Source: Nocardia amikacinitolerans NBRC 108937 (GTDB taxonomy: Bacteria; Actinomycetota; Actinomycetes; Mycobacteriales; Mycobacteriaceae). Taken from it: a stretch of DNA of 64,000 nt. Shown here in pieces: positions 33,790 through 42,436 of this stretch. The position numbers and the translations under genes are program-made. The notes beneath the pieces were generated by a model that was not told the DNA's origin, did not search any database, and saw nothing but the letters and a program-made list of their open reading frames with translations. The DNA is taken from contig NZ_BDAU01000019.1 of NCBI RefSeq assembly GCF_001612615.1, positions 62,001 through 126,000 of the forward strand, given 5' to 3'. Positions within the stretch are counted from its first letter, which is position 1; every line of letters starts with the position of its first letter.

Positions 33790-34851
33790 ATGATCGTGCG
33801 CAGCTGGCCCCAGGTGCTCGGTACCCTCGCCGACGGCGGCGACCTGGCCGCGGACGATACGGCGTGGGTCATCAACGAGATCTTCACCGACAACGCGACG
33901 CAGGCCCAGATCGCCGCGTTCGGCGTCGCGATGAAGATCAAGGGCCCGACGCCCGCCGAGCTCTCCGGCATGGCCTCCGGCATGCTCTCGCACGCCCGTC
34001 TCGTGCACATCGACGGCGACGCGGTCGACATCGTCGGCACCGGCGGCGACCGCTCCGGTTCGGTGAACATCTCCACCATGTCCTCGGTCGTGGTGGCCTC
34101 GGCCGGGGTGCCGGTGGTCAAGCACGGCAATCGGGCGGCCTCGTCCAAGAGCGGCGGCGCCGACGTGCTCGAGGCGCTCGGCGTGCGGCTCACCCTCGGC
34201 CCGGACGCGGTGGCGCAGTGCGTGCGCGAGGTCGGGATCGGCTTCTGTTTCGCGCCGCTGTTCCATCCCGCGCTGCGCTTCGCGGGCCCGGCGCGCAAGG
34301 AGATCGGGATTCCCACCGTCTTCAATGTGCTCGGACCGCTGACCAACCCGGCGCAGCCGCGCGCGGGCTTGGTGGGTTGCGCCTTCCCCGACCTGCTTCC
34401 GGTGGTCGCGGGCGTGTTCGCCGAGCGCGGGGCCAGCGCCCTTGTGGTGCGCGGCAACGACGGGCTCGACGAGATCACCACCTCCGACACCACCGACGCC
34501 TGGGTGGTTTCGGGCGGCAGGAAGCGGCAGACCACCATCGACCCGACCCGCCTCGGCATTCCGCGCGTCGAACTGGACGCGCTGCGCGGCGGCGACGCCG
34601 AGACCAACGCCGGTGTGGCGCGATCGGTGTTCGCGGGCGCGCCGGGCGCGGTGCGGGACGCGGTGCTGGTGAACTCCGCGGCCGCCATCGTCGCCTACGA
34701 CCTGTCGCGCGGGGTCGGCGATCCCGAGGCGGACGTACACGAGGCGCTCGCCGCGGGCATCGAGCGCGCGGCCGCCGCGATCGACAGTGGTCAGGCGGCG
34801 GCGCTGCTGGACAGCTGGGCCAAGCTTTCGAACACGCTCGGCGATCGGTGA
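33790..34851 (+). CDS. trpD: Anthranilate phosphoribosyltransferase
   Basis: 353 aa. Motifs: DIVGTGGDRSGSVNISTM (PRPP-binding GTGGD loop), VVKHGNRAASSKSGGADVLEALG, FCFAPLFHPALRFAGPARKEIGIPTVFN and LGPLTNPAQPRAGLVGC. It transfers phosphoribose from PRPP to anthranilate in tryptophan synthesis. ATG 33790 has GGGAG 8 nt upstream; a GTG at 33772 is an alternative. It stands apart from other trp genes, as in M. tuberculosis. Confidence 0.95.
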   Translation: MIVRSWPQVLGTLADGGDLAADDTAWVINEIFTDNATQAQIAAFGVAMKIKGPTPAELSGMASGMLSHARLVHIDGDAVDIVGTGGDRSGSVNISTMSSVVVASAGVPVVKHGNRAASSKSGGADVLEALGVRLTLGPDAVAQCVREVGIGFCFAPLFHPALRFAGPARKEIGIPTVFNVLGPLTNPAQPRAGLVGCAFPDLLPVVAGVFAERGASALVVRGNDGLDEITTSDTTDAWVVSGGRKRQTTIDPTRLGIPRVELDALRGGDAETNAGVARSVFAGAPGAVRDAVLVNSAAAIVAYDLSRGVGDPEADVHEALAAGIERAAAAIDSGQAAALLDSWAKLSNTLGDR

Positions 34852-35072
34852 ACATCGGGCGAACGCTCGATCAGAGTGCGGCCGAATCACTTCCGCGCAG
34901 GTAACGGACGATTAGACTGACCCATCGCGGGACGGATCGACCGCAGCGATGCGCCCGTGGCAACAAGTCTGCATATCACGATCCCGGCGGTCACCCGACC
35001 GCCGTGGCACCCACCGGCACGGCCCCGACGTGCGTCGGCGCGCCGTCCGGTCCGACACGTGAGGAGCTGACT

Positions 35073-35351
35073 ATGAAGCGCGCACTACTCGGAATCACGA
35101 CCGCGGGCCTGCTGTTCGCCGCGCCGGTCGCCAGCGCCCAAGAGGGCGACTTGCTCGTGAACGGAGAGGTGATCGCGGACCCGGTGGGCTGCGTCCAGGT
35201 GGCCGACAATCCCGACGAGCTCATGGTGGAGAACAACACCGACCGCGTCGTCGGCGTTTATGTCGACAGCCAATGCCAGGGTGACACGGTCGCCGAACTC
35301 CAGCCGGGTGAATCCCGCTCGATCACCGGCTCGGCCGTCTCGGCGCTCTGA
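35073..35351 (+). CDS. Small secreted protein
   Basis: 92 aa with a clean signal peptide (MKRALLGITTAGLLFAAPVASAQ; cleavage after ASA). The mature domain is about 70 residues, acidic and beta-rich, with two Cys (VGCVQ and SQCQG) likely forming a disulfide. GAGGAG lies 7 nt before the ATG. The 221-bp gap after trpD has a GATTAGACTG stretch that could hold a -10. Function unknown; it converges on the sensor-domain gene, with only 4 bp between stops. Confidence 0.82.
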   Translation: MKRALLGITTAGLLFAAPVASAQEGDLLVNGEVIADPVGCVQVADNPDELMVENNTDRVVGVYVDSQCQGDTVAELQPGESRSITGSAVSAL

Positions 35352-35355
35352 CCGG

Positions 35356-35631
35356 CTACTCCCCCAGGGAGAAACCGGCCTCCACGTCGGCGCGGGAGTA
35401 GGACTTGAACGCGATGTGGGTGGTGGTGCGCAGCACGCCGGGCGTCTTGTCGATCCGGTGCGTCACCACCTCGGCGACCTGCTCGTGATCGCGCACCCGC
35501 ACGATCGCGATCAGGTCCACATCGCCCGCGCACGAGTACACCTCGGTGACGCCCTCGGTGTCGGCGACCGCCTGCGCGGTCTCCGGGATACGGCCGTTGT
35601 CGGCGTGGATCAGCACGATCGCGTTAATCAT
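35356..35631 (-). CDS. Stand-alone Lrp/AsnC ligand-binding (RAM) domain protein
   Basis: 91 aa, consisting only of the C-terminal sensor half of Lrp/AsnC regulators: AIVLIHADNG...IPETAQAVADTEGVTEVYSCAGDVDLIAIVRVRDHEQVAEVV, ending GVLRTTTHIAFKSYSR. The beta-alpha-beta-beta-alpha-beta pattern and the G-D-x-D-L turn that binds amino acids are preserved. The DNA-binding helix-turn-helix is absent. Such proteins can mix with full Lrp-type proteins or act as amino-acid-binding multimers. Confidence 0.88.
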   Translation of the reverse strand: MINAIVLIHADNGRIPETAQAVADTEGVTEVYSCAGDVDLIAIVRVRDHEQVAEVVTHRIDKTPGVLRTTTHIAFKSYSRADVEAGFSLGE

Positions 35632-35786
35632 GCGGTCAGCCTAGTGGGCGCCGCCGGACGCAGTCCGTCCTCAGACCGCGCACGGCCGGGCCGAGTCGGC
35701 CCTCAGCCCGCACCCGGCCCCACCGTTTGCTCGACCTGACCGGTCGCGTCCAGCCCGACCGAAGGCGTCCGCCACCCGGTCGGACA

Positions 35787-35807
35787 GACCGAATGTCACC
35801 TTCGGTC
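35787..35807. repeat. Palindromic intergenic element GACCGAA-N7-TTCGGTC
   Basis: GACCGAA (35787-35793) pairs with TTCGGTC (35801-35807); the reverse-strand core GAAGGTGAC recurs at 62153-62283. Nearby GGACGCAG-type direct repeats flank the region. The 35632-35901 gap otherwise shows no gene. Confidence 0.5.
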
Positions 35808-35901
35808 GGGTCTGGCCGACCGATCGCCACCTGAACGGGTCCGTCGAACCGGCGCTGCCGGACGCAGACCGTGCACAGCCGAAGCCGATGCGGCGGTATG
35901 C

Positions 35902-37752
35902 CTAATGCTCGGCGTAGTCCGATTCGGCCGATCGGGCTCTGGCCGCCGCGTCGGCCACCTCGGCCCAGCCCAGCCAGCGGCCCGCACCGTAGCGCGGCTC
36001 GCAGTACCCCTGCGTGCTGCGTACGATCCGCACGCCCGGCCGCGCCAACCAGCGCGCGACCAAACCCACCTCCTCCGGCGACGCGCCACGCAGCGGCGGA
36101 GCATCGAAGGCCGCGTCGCCCTCGGCCGTCCCGACTTCCGCCGAAGCGTCGCCCGCGAATTCGAGCGCCGGGGATACGCGACCGTCGGCCGGAACACCGG
36201 TCTCGCCGCCCTCCGGAACGACCGTCTCGGCGGCCGCGACTATCTGTTCCACGATCGCCATCGGCGGCGTGCCGCGCCATGCCACCCCCGACCCCGCGAG
36301 GCGGCCGTAGCGAATGACGGCGAACTCCCAGCCGCCATCGCCGTCCGGGTGCGCGGCGATCAGTTCGGCGATCCGGGCGACGGCCGCGAGCCGCTGGGTG
36401 CGCCGCAGCGCCCTGATCACCGCGACGGTGCGATCGCGCAGGCGCGCGGCGGCCTCGAAATGCTCGGCGGCGGAATGCGTTTCGATGCGGTCGAGCATCG
36501 CCCGCACGGTGGCGTCGGAATCGCCGCGGAACAGCGCGCGCACCGCGGCCGGAGCGGTCGCGTATTCCTTTGTATCTATAGGGATTCCGGAAGGGGTCGC
36601 CGCGGGGCACCCGCCGACCGCCGCGGGCGGGCAGTCGTGGCGCCCGCCTCGGGGCAGCCGGGCCGTGCAGGTGCGCAGACCGGCGTGCTCGGCGACGGTC
36701 GCCGCGACGTCGGCGGCGTCCAGGCGAGAAGTGAAGGGGCCCAGCGCATCCCGAGTCGGCGTGCGGACGATCGCGAAACGCGGGAACGGCTCGTCGGTCA
36801 ACGCGATCCACCATCCGCGCTTGGGGAATTTCGAGCGCCGGTTGTAGGGCGGCGCGTGCGCGACGAGCAGCCGCAGCTCGCGAACCCCGGCCTCCAGCGC
36901 GTGCGCGCACACCACGTGATCGACGCGGGTGGCAAGCGCGACCATCTCCTTCATCCGGCCCCTCGTCTCCGAGCCGGTGAAGTAATTGCGCACGCGGCGG
37001 CGCAGATTCACCGCGGTGCCGATATAGAGGACCTCGTCGGTCGGGCCGCGGAAGAGGTAGACGCCAGGCGCGGCGGGCAGGTCGGTGGCGAGCACCCGCT
37101 TGGCGCGCTGCCCGGAGCTCACGTCCGGCAGGTAGTCCATCAGCTCGGTGAGGCTGTGCACGCCTTGGTTTCCCACCCGGGCGATGAGCGCGTGCAACAC
37201 GTCGACGGTGGCGCGCGCGTCGTCCAGCGCGCGGTGCGTCGGCTGGGTGCTCGCGCCGAGCAGCCGGGCCAGCGACGCGAGCCGGACCGAGGGCGCCTCG
37301 TCCCTGCCGAGCACCCGCCGCGCCAGCTTCACCGTGCACAGCACCGGCGCCTTGGGCCACTCCGTCTCGCAGCGCGCCGCGGCCGCGCGCAGGAAGGCCA
37401 TGTCGAATCGAGCGTTGTGCGCGACGAGCACCGCGCCCGCCGCGAACTCGAGGAATCCCGGCAGCACCGATTCGATGCGCGGCGCGGCGTAGACCATGGC
37501 CGTGGTGATCCCGGTGACGTGCACGACCGCGGGCGGTATCTCCCTGCCGGGGTTCACCAGCGTCGCGAACTCGCCGAGCACCTCGCCGCCGCGCACCTTG
37601 ACCGCGCCGATCTCGGTGATCGCGTCGCCGTCCGCGCGCGTCCCGGTGGTTTCCAGGTCGACGACCACGAAAGTGGTGTCGTAGAGCGGCGTATCGAGTT
37701 CGTCGAAGGCCAGCTGCTTGGCGGCGGCCTGGCGCGGCGCGGGGTCGGGCAC
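35902..37752 (-). CDS. DEDDh exonuclease / GIY-YIG nuclease fusion (Rv2191-like)
   Basis: 616 aa. Residues about 25-185: DnaQ-like 3'-5' exonuclease with FVVVDLETTGT (DxE), VAHNARFDMAFL and HRALDDARATVDVL (His and Asp). Residues about 215-300: a GIY-YIG domain like the UvrC N-terminus (PGVYLFRGPTDEVLYIGTAVNLRRRV). A UvrC/UvrB-like coiled region follows. This is the usual architecture of Cho-like exonuclease fusions in mycobacteria, probably acting in DNA repair. GTG 37752 was chosen: TACGCT lies 7 nt upstream, fitting a leaderless start. An in-frame TTG at 37782 would add 10 residues. Confidence 0.9.
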   Translation of the reverse strand: MPDPAPRQAAAKQLAFDELDTPLYDTTFVVVDLETTGTRADGDAITEIGAVKVRGGEVLGEFATLVNPGREIPPAVVHVTGITTAMVYAAPRIESVLPGFLEFAAGAVLVAHNARFDMAFLRAAAARCETEWPKAPVLCTVKLARRVLGRDEAPSVRLASLARLLGASTQPTHRALDDARATVDVLHALIARVGNQGVHSLTELMDYLPDVSSGQRAKRVLATDLPAAPGVYLFRGPTDEVLYIGTAVNLRRRVRNYFTGSETRGRMKEMVALATRVDHVVCAHALEAGVRELRLLVAHAPPYNRRSKFPKRGWWIALTDEPFPRFAIVRTPTRDALGPFTSRLDAADVAATVAEHAGLRTCTARLPRGGRHDCPPAAVGGCPAATPSGIPIDTKEYATAPAAVRALFRGDSDATVRAMLDRIETHSAAEHFEAAARLRDRTVAVIRALRRTQRLAAVARIAELIAAHPDGDGGWEFAVIRYGRLAGSGVAWRGTPPMAIVEQIVAAAETVVPEGGETGVPADGRVSPALEFAGDASAEVGTAEGDAAFDAPPLRGASPEEVGLVARWLARPGVRIVRSTQGYCEPRYGAGRWLGWAEVADAAARARSAESDYAEH

Positions 37753-37782
37753 GGCGAGCAGCGTAGGGCCCCGGTACGACAA

Positions 37783-38347
37783 CCTCCGGGCGCGCGAAAT
37801 CGCGCACCATTCGTCCGATTTGTCGCGCGAGGTTCTCGTTGCGATACCCGTGAAATGATCTAGAACACCAGAAAGCGACCCAGATCACATTTCCGTCGCG
37901 AATGAATCAGCGCCCGGGCGTGTCCGGTACAGCCGACCACCCCCGCCGGGCGTGCTGCCGCACTGCCGGAGCCACCTTGGTCAACCGCCCTGATCAAGGA
38001 TGCGTCAAGCACCGCCTCGAGCGCATCCACCTGCGAAAACAGCGGTCATGCACGCTGGGTATGGACCACGCCACCACCTGGGACAGCTGGGGGTAGCGAG
38101 GCGGACGCCCGCCGATAACCGGGCCTCGTTATCGTTTCGTGATTGCTGTGAGATACCTCGCAGATATGTGTGGCGGAAATTGTTGATCATCGCCATTTCG
38201 GATGCCCGGGGCTTTACAAATGACCGTGATGTGTTCGTAACCTTTTCGAGACCTCACGGAGTCCGCCGCACCGAACGGAGCGGCAGCACGCAGTCCGCCG
38301 CACCACCGGGTGTGGCGTCGTGGGGCAGATTGGAAGTAACCCGCATC
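37783..38347 (+). promoter_or_regulatory. Long upstream region of the first NlpC/P60 gene
   Basis: No gene is recognised in this 565-bp stretch. It holds a CRP-like half-conserved site AGCGA-N6-TCACA (37874-37889), a stem CGATAAC/GTTATCG (38113-38119 with 38128-38134), and GTGATG-N4-CGTAAC (38226-38241), resembling spaced 6-mers seen upstream of cell-wall hydrolase genes. Composition drops to about 50 % GC near 38130-38250, as expected for a regulated promoter. The factor assignments are guesses. Confidence 0.35.
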
Positions 38348-38929
38348 ATGGCGACCAACACCGTCAAGCGACAGGCGCAGCGTGCCGTTGCCGCCGGAGC
38401 CGTCGGCGCTGCCACCATCGGCGCGTTCCTCCTTCCCGCCGCCCCCGCGTCGGCTCAGCCGGTGACCATCCCCGGCGTGGGAACGTTCGAGGTTCCGAAC
38501 GAGATCCCGATCCCGGCCGACATCCCCGGCGTGCAGCTGGGCACGCCGCCCGGCGGCGCTCCCCTTCCGTTCGTCGCGCCGCAGAAGACCCTCGGCGAGG
38601 TCGCGCTGGACGCGGCCATGTCCAAGCTCGGCTCCCCGTACGTGTACGGCGCCGCGGGCCCGAACGCCTTCGACTGCTCCGGCCTGGTGCAGTGGTCCTA
38701 TCGCCAGGCGGGCATGGAGCTGCCGCGCACCAGCGGCGCCCAGCTGGCCTCCGGCACCCCGGTCTCGGTGGACGACCTGCAGCCGGGCGACCTGGTGTCG
38801 TTCTACGGCGGCGGCCACTCGGGCCTGTACGCGGGCGACGGCAACGTCATCCACGCCTCCACCTCCGGCACCCCGGTCATGATCGCCTCGATGGACTCGA
38901 TGCCGATCGCGGGCGCGCGCCGCTTCTGA
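38348..38929 (+). CDS. Secreted NlpC/P60 peptidoglycan endopeptidase
   Basis: 193 aa. The signal peptide (basic start, hydrophobic core to ASAQP near residue 36) is followed by a short Pro-rich spacer and an NlpC/P60 domain (about 85-193): catalytic Cys in NAFDCSGLVQWSYRQAGMELPR, His in GGHSGLYAG, and the third polar residue in NVIHAST. It cuts the D-Glu-diaminopimelate peptide bond in peptidoglycan. It is RipB-like in size. The ATG is the first residue of a typical signal peptide. It is followed by a hairpin and then a second NlpC/P60 gene, so the pair may be a duplication with different N-termini. Confidence 0.93.
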   Translation: MATNTVKRQAQRAVAAGAVGAATIGAFLLPAAPASAQPVTIPGVGTFEVPNEIPIPADIPGVQLGTPPGGAPLPFVAPQKTLGEVALDAAMSKLGSPYVYGAAGPNAFDCSGLVQWSYRQAGMELPRTSGAQLASGTPVSVDDLQPGDLVSFYGGGHSGLYAGDGNVIHASTSGTPVMIASMDSMPIAGARRF

Positions 38930-38934
38930 TCCGG

Positions 38935-38965
38935 TCGAGCCGGGCCGCCGCGCGGCCCGGCTCGA
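38935..38965 (+). terminator. Terminator after the first NlpC/P60 gene
   Basis: TCGAGCCGGGCCGC (38935-38948) pairs perfectly with 38952-38965 across a 3-nt loop, 6 bp after the stop. Confidence 0.82.
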
Positions 38966-38998
38966 TCTCCCCACGGCCGTGATCGGTTCGTTCCCCAC

Positions 38999-39028
38999 TG
39001 GACACCGACCGCTGCCGTTTCGTAATCT
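38999..39028 (+). promoter_or_regulatory. Promoter of the second NlpC/P60 gene
   Basis: TGGACA (38999-39004) and TAATCT (39023-39028) are 18 bp apart, giving a start about 108 nt before GTG 39144. Both hexamers are good; activity is inferred. Confidence 0.5.
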
Positions 39029-39143
39029 AAATGAGACCTACACGGGTCGCAGAGCTGCGAAACCCGTCTCCGCGAACCGTGTGTGGGCGGCTGCGTCGCT
39101 TTCGATTTCACGAGTCGGCATTACGAGAGAACGGGGCACGCCA

Positions 39144-40208
39144 GTGACAGCTGGTCACCGAAGACTGCGCACGAATCGTCTGGTGAGTGGAGTACTGGTG
39201 GCCGGAGTGCTGGCCACTGCCCTGTACGCGAGCGGTCCCGCGGTCGCCGACCCGGTCGCACTGCCGAGCACCGCGAGCGAAGCGGTGCAGCGCATGATCG
39301 ATCTCTCGCGTCAGTCCGAGCAGCTCAATCAGCAGGCGCTCAGCGCCCAGGACGAGCTCGACGCCAAACTCGCCGTGCAGCAGGAGGCCGACGCGAAGCT
39401 GGCCGCGACCACCGAGGTGGCCGACGCCGCGCGCGCCGAGGTCCGCAAGTTCCAGCCGGTCATCGACCGCACCGCGATCGCCACCTACCAGGGCGCGCGT
39501 ACCAACCGCATGTACGCCGTGCTGGTCAGCGATTCCCCGCAGCAGCTGCTCGATCAGATGTCCACGCTGGACGTCCTCAGCGCGCAGACCGCCGATCAGC
39601 TCAAAGAGTTCAAGAAGGCGACCGACGCGGCCGAGACCGCCGAGTCCGCCGCGCGCGCCGCCGCCGACGCGGCCCGCGGCGCCGCCGAGAAGGCCGACCA
39701 GGTGCGCGCCGATCTGGAACGCAAGCGCAGCGAGCTGGGCGGCGCGATCGCCCAGGTGATCGAGGCGTGGAGCTCGCTGTCCAGCAAGGACAGGTCCGCA
39801 CTGGCCGGATCGCCGTTCCCGCCCGGCTTCGATCGGGACACGCTGCTGCAAGGACTGGTTCCCGGCAGCGGAACCAGCGCGCTGGCCGCCGGGCTCACCC
39901 GCGTCGGCGACCCGTACGTCTGGGGCGCGACCGGACCGGACAAGTTCGACTGCTCGGGTCTGGTGCAGTGGGCGTTCAAACAGGTCGGCAAGAACGTGCC
40001 GCGCACCAGTTCCGCGCAAGCGTCCTACGGCACGCCCGTGTCGAAAGAGAACATGCAGCCCGGCGACGTGGTGTTCTTCTACTCCGACATCTCGCATGTC
40101 GGCATCTACGCGGGCAACGGACTCATGTTGCACGCCTCCACTTTCGGCGTTCCGGTGGCCGTAGCACCCATGGGGACGACACCGTTCCACTCCGCTAGGC
40201 GATACTGA
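39144..40208 (+). CDS. NlpC/P60 endopeptidase with coiled-coil N-terminus (Rv2190c/RipA-like)
   Basis: 354 aa from GTG 39144. Signal peptide RLVSGVLVAGVLATALYASG, cleaved near VADPV. Residues about 40-215 form a long Ala/Gln/Glu/Asp-rich coiled coil (SRQSEQLNQQALSAQDELDA onward), which in RipA/EnvC-type enzymes is regulatory. The C-terminal NlpC/P60 domain has Cys in DKFDCSGLVQWAFKQ, His in SDISHVGIYAG and LMLHAST. It probably splits septal or lateral peptidoglycan. The next gene starts 6 bp after its stop. Confidence 0.94.
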   Translation: MTAGHRRLRTNRLVSGVLVAGVLATALYASGPAVADPVALPSTASEAVQRMIDLSRQSEQLNQQALSAQDELDAKLAVQQEADAKLAATTEVADAARAEVRKFQPVIDRTAIATYQGARTNRMYAVLVSDSPQQLLDQMSTLDVLSAQTADQLKEFKKATDAAETAESAARAAADAARGAAEKADQVRADLERKRSELGGAIAQVIEAWSSLSSKDRSALAGSPFPPGFDRDTLLQGLVPGSGTSALAAGLTRVGDPYVWGATGPDKFDCSGLVQWAFKQVGKNVPRTSSAQASYGTPVSKENMQPGDVVFFYSDISHVGIYAGNGLMLHASTFGVPVAVAPMGTTPFHSARRY

Positions 40209-40214
40209 TCCGCT

Positions 40215-41216
40215 ATGGAGCGATGGCGACGGGCACGCGGCTGGTGCATGGCCAAGGGGCGGTGTCAGTTCGTGCTCACCGTCGCGATGGTCACCCTGTT
40301 GACGGGCCTCTGCTGCGCACTGGCCATGGCGCCCAAGTGGGCGCTGCCGAAAATCCGCGCCGCCCAACACGTCTCCACCGAGAACTTGGGGCAAGCGCCC
40401 GCCGACGACCCGCGCCTTGCCGCGGTGCGCCGCACCCTCGAGCCGTTCGGGCCGATCGAAACGCTGCGCGTCCCCGGCGGTGACGGCACGGAGTCGCTGG
40501 TGGTCGGTCACCCCGGCCACCGCGCCGAGCTCGAGGTGCTCGCGCGCGAGCTGCCCGCCGCCACGGCCGCGATCACCGAGCTGTGGGGACCGGACTGGGC
40601 GCAGTCGGCGCTCGTCGTGGTCGCCGCCAATCCGTCGGAGTTCGCCGCGCTGGTGCGCGCGGGCGCCGAGATGCCCCGAGAGGTCGCCGCGGCTTCGGTG
40701 GCCGATCCGTTCGTGCGCGGCAGTCAACCGACCGGTCAGCGCGTGGTTTTCAGCCCCGACGCGGGCCGGCGCCTGTCCCCCGACGGGTTGCGTACGCTGC
40801 TGCGCCACGAACTGACGCATATCGCGGCCCGCGCCGTGACGGTCGACGGCGCTGCGCAGTGGATGCTCGAAGGCTTCGCCGAGTACGCCGCCCACCGCGG
40901 CGAGGGCCATGCCTTCGCCGACATCGCGCCGACGGTGGACGCCGCGCTGCGCGCCGGAACGCTGCCCGCCGATCTGCCGCGCGACACCGCGTTCACCGGT
41001 GGCACCGCCGTCGCCGCCTACGAGGAGGCGTGGACGGTCAGCGCGTTCGTCGCCGAGAAGTACGACGAGCTCCGACTCGTCGAGCTCTACCGGCGCATCG
41101 CCGCGGACCGTCTCGACGCCGCTGGCGAGGATCGCGTCCTGCGCGAGGTGCTTGGCGTCGGGCGCGCCGATTTCGTCGCCGACTGGCGCGCTTGGCTCTC
41201 CGCTCAGGCCATGTGA
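40215..41216 (+). CDS. Membrane-anchored putative zinc metallopeptidase
   Basis: 333 aa. One N-terminal transmembrane segment (FVLTVAMVTLLTGLCCALAMA, about residues 19-39) anchors an extracytoplasmic domain. HELTHIAAR (about residues 199-207) is a zinc-binding HExxH motif, and GFAEYAAH about 20 residues later offers the third ligand, as in gluzincin or peptidase-MA-like proteins. A YxxAWTVSAFVAEKYDE helix follows, also typical. It starts 6 bp after the NlpC gene and lies just before pimB'. A role in processing exported envelope proteins is inference. It is a positional match for the Rv2189c slot; whether it is homologous is uncertain. Confidence 0.78.
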   Translation: MERWRRARGWCMAKGRCQFVLTVAMVTLLTGLCCALAMAPKWALPKIRAAQHVSTENLGQAPADDPRLAAVRRTLEPFGPIETLRVPGGDGTESLVVGHPGHRAELEVLARELPAATAAITELWGPDWAQSALVVVAANPSEFAALVRAGAEMPREVAAASVADPFVRGSQPTGQRVVFSPDAGRRLSPDGLRTLLRHELTHIAARAVTVDGAAQWMLEGFAEYAAHRGEGHAFADIAPTVDAALRAGTLPADLPRDTAFTGGTAVAAYEEAWTVSAFVAEKYDELRLVELYRRIAADRLDAAGEDRVLREVLGVGRADFVADWRAWLSAQAM

Positions 41217-41267
41217 GCAGGTCACCGCGCAGCCCGACCGGATCGGCGGCGAGCCGATCGCACCAAG

Positions 41268-41273
41268 TAGGTT
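41268..41273 (+). promoter_or_regulatory. Leaderless -10 of pimB'
   Basis: TAGGTT followed by exactly 6 nt and ATG 41280. No ribosome site is present. Confidence 0.55.
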
Positions 41274-41279
41274 GTCCCC

Positions 41280-42407
41280 ATGGCCCGAACTCTGCTGGTT
41301 ACCAATGATTTCCCGCCGCGGCCGGGCGGTATCCAGTCGTATCTGCAGGCGCTCGCCGGAGAGCTGCCGCCCGACGATCTGGTGGTCTACGCGCCGCGCT
41401 GGCGCGGTGACTCGCACCTGAAGTTCGATGCCAAGCAGAAGTTCCAGGTGGTCCGCCATCCCACCACCCTTATGCTGCCGACGCCGCTGGTCTTGCGCAG
41501 GGCCGCGCGGCTGCTGCGCGACGAGAAGTGCGACACCGTCTGGTTCGGCGCGGCGGCGCCGCTCGCCCTGCTCTCGCCTCGGCTGCGCCGGGCGGGCGCC
41601 GAACGCATCCTGGCCAGCACGCACGGCCACGAGGTCGGCTGGTCGATGCTGCCCGGCGCGCGACAGGCGCTGCGTGCGATCGGCGAGCACACCGACGTCG
41701 TCACCTACGTCAGCAAGTACACCCGCGGCCGGTTCGCCTCCGCCTTCGGCGCCGACGCCGCGCTGGAATACCTGCCGCCGGGCGTCGACACCGAAGTGTT
41801 CCGCCCCGATCCCGCGGCCCGCGCCGAACTGCGCGAGCGCTACGGGCTCGGCGATCGCCCGACCATCCTGTGCCTCTCCCGGCTCGTCCCGCGCAAGGGC
41901 CAGGACGTGCTGATCGCGGCGATGCGCGAGATCCGCGAGCGCGTCGACGGCGCGGTGCTCGTCATCGCGGGCGGCGGACCCTACGAGGACAAGTTGCGCG
42001 GTCTCGCGGCCGCGCTCGAGGTGAGCGACAGCGTGGTCTTCACCGGCCGGGTGCCCTCGGCCGAACTCGCCGCGCACCACACCATCGCCGACGTCTTCGC
42101 CATGCCGTGCCGCACCCGAGGGGCCGGACTCGACGTCGAAGGTCTGGGCATCGTCTACCTGGAAGCCTCGGCCACCGGCGTTCCGGTCGTCGCGGGCCGC
42201 TCCGGCGGCGCGCCGGAAACCGTGCTGGAGGACAAGACCGGCCGAGTGGTGGACGGACGCAAGGTCACCGAGATCGCCGACGCGCTCGTCGACATCCTCG
42301 CCGACCGCGACGCCGCCGCGGCCATGGGCGCCGCGGGACGCGCCTGGGTGGAGCAGAACTGGCGCTGGGACACCCTCGGCGCGCGCCTGCGCCACCTCCT
42401 CCGCTGA
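41280..42407 (+). CDS. pimB: Phosphatidylinositol mannoside alpha-mannosyltransferase PimB'
   Basis: 375 aa, GT-B fold of family GT4. Features: N-terminal TNDFPPRPGGIQSYL (glycine-rich loop), STHGHEVGW, VSKYTRGRF, the nucleotide-binding LSRLVPRKGQDVLI, and the C-terminal EGLGIVYLEASATGVPVV (E-x7-E) that binds GDP-mannose. PimB' adds the second mannose to phosphatidylinositol monomannoside on the cytoplasmic face, the base of PIM, lipomannan and lipoarabinomannan. It matches Rv2188c in context. An mptA-like gene in the same window acts later in the pathway. Confidence 0.95.
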   Translation: MARTLLVTNDFPPRPGGIQSYLQALAGELPPDDLVVYAPRWRGDSHLKFDAKQKFQVVRHPTTLMLPTPLVLRRAARLLRDEKCDTVWFGAAAPLALLSPRLRRAGAERILASTHGHEVGWSMLPGARQALRAIGEHTDVVTYVSKYTRGRFASAFGADAALEYLPPGVDTEVFRPDPAARAELRERYGLGDRPTILCLSRLVPRKGQDVLIAAMREIRERVDGAVLVIAGGGPYEDKLRGLAAALEVSDSVVFTGRVPSAELAAHHTIADVFAMPCRTRGAGLDVEGLGIVYLEASATGVPVVAGRSGGAPETVLEDKTGRVVDGRKVTEIADALVDILADRDAAAAMGAAGRAWVEQNWRWDTLGARLRHLLR

Positions 42408-42436
42408 GGGAACCCCGATCAACTACGCTCAGCGGT

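Noticed and set aside
37783..38347. Possible ydaO-type (cyclic di-AMP) riboswitch before the NlpC/P60 gene
   Set aside because: Such riboswitches often precede actinobacterial wall-hydrolase genes, but the conserved GGGGAACC and GTCAGCTAACCTCG blocks are not present.
39108..42422. 1104-codon minus-strand frame across the NlpC, metallopeptidase and pimB' genes
   Set aside because: It spans three well-identified plus-strand genes and their gaps; its composition is that of a GC-rich antisense shadow.
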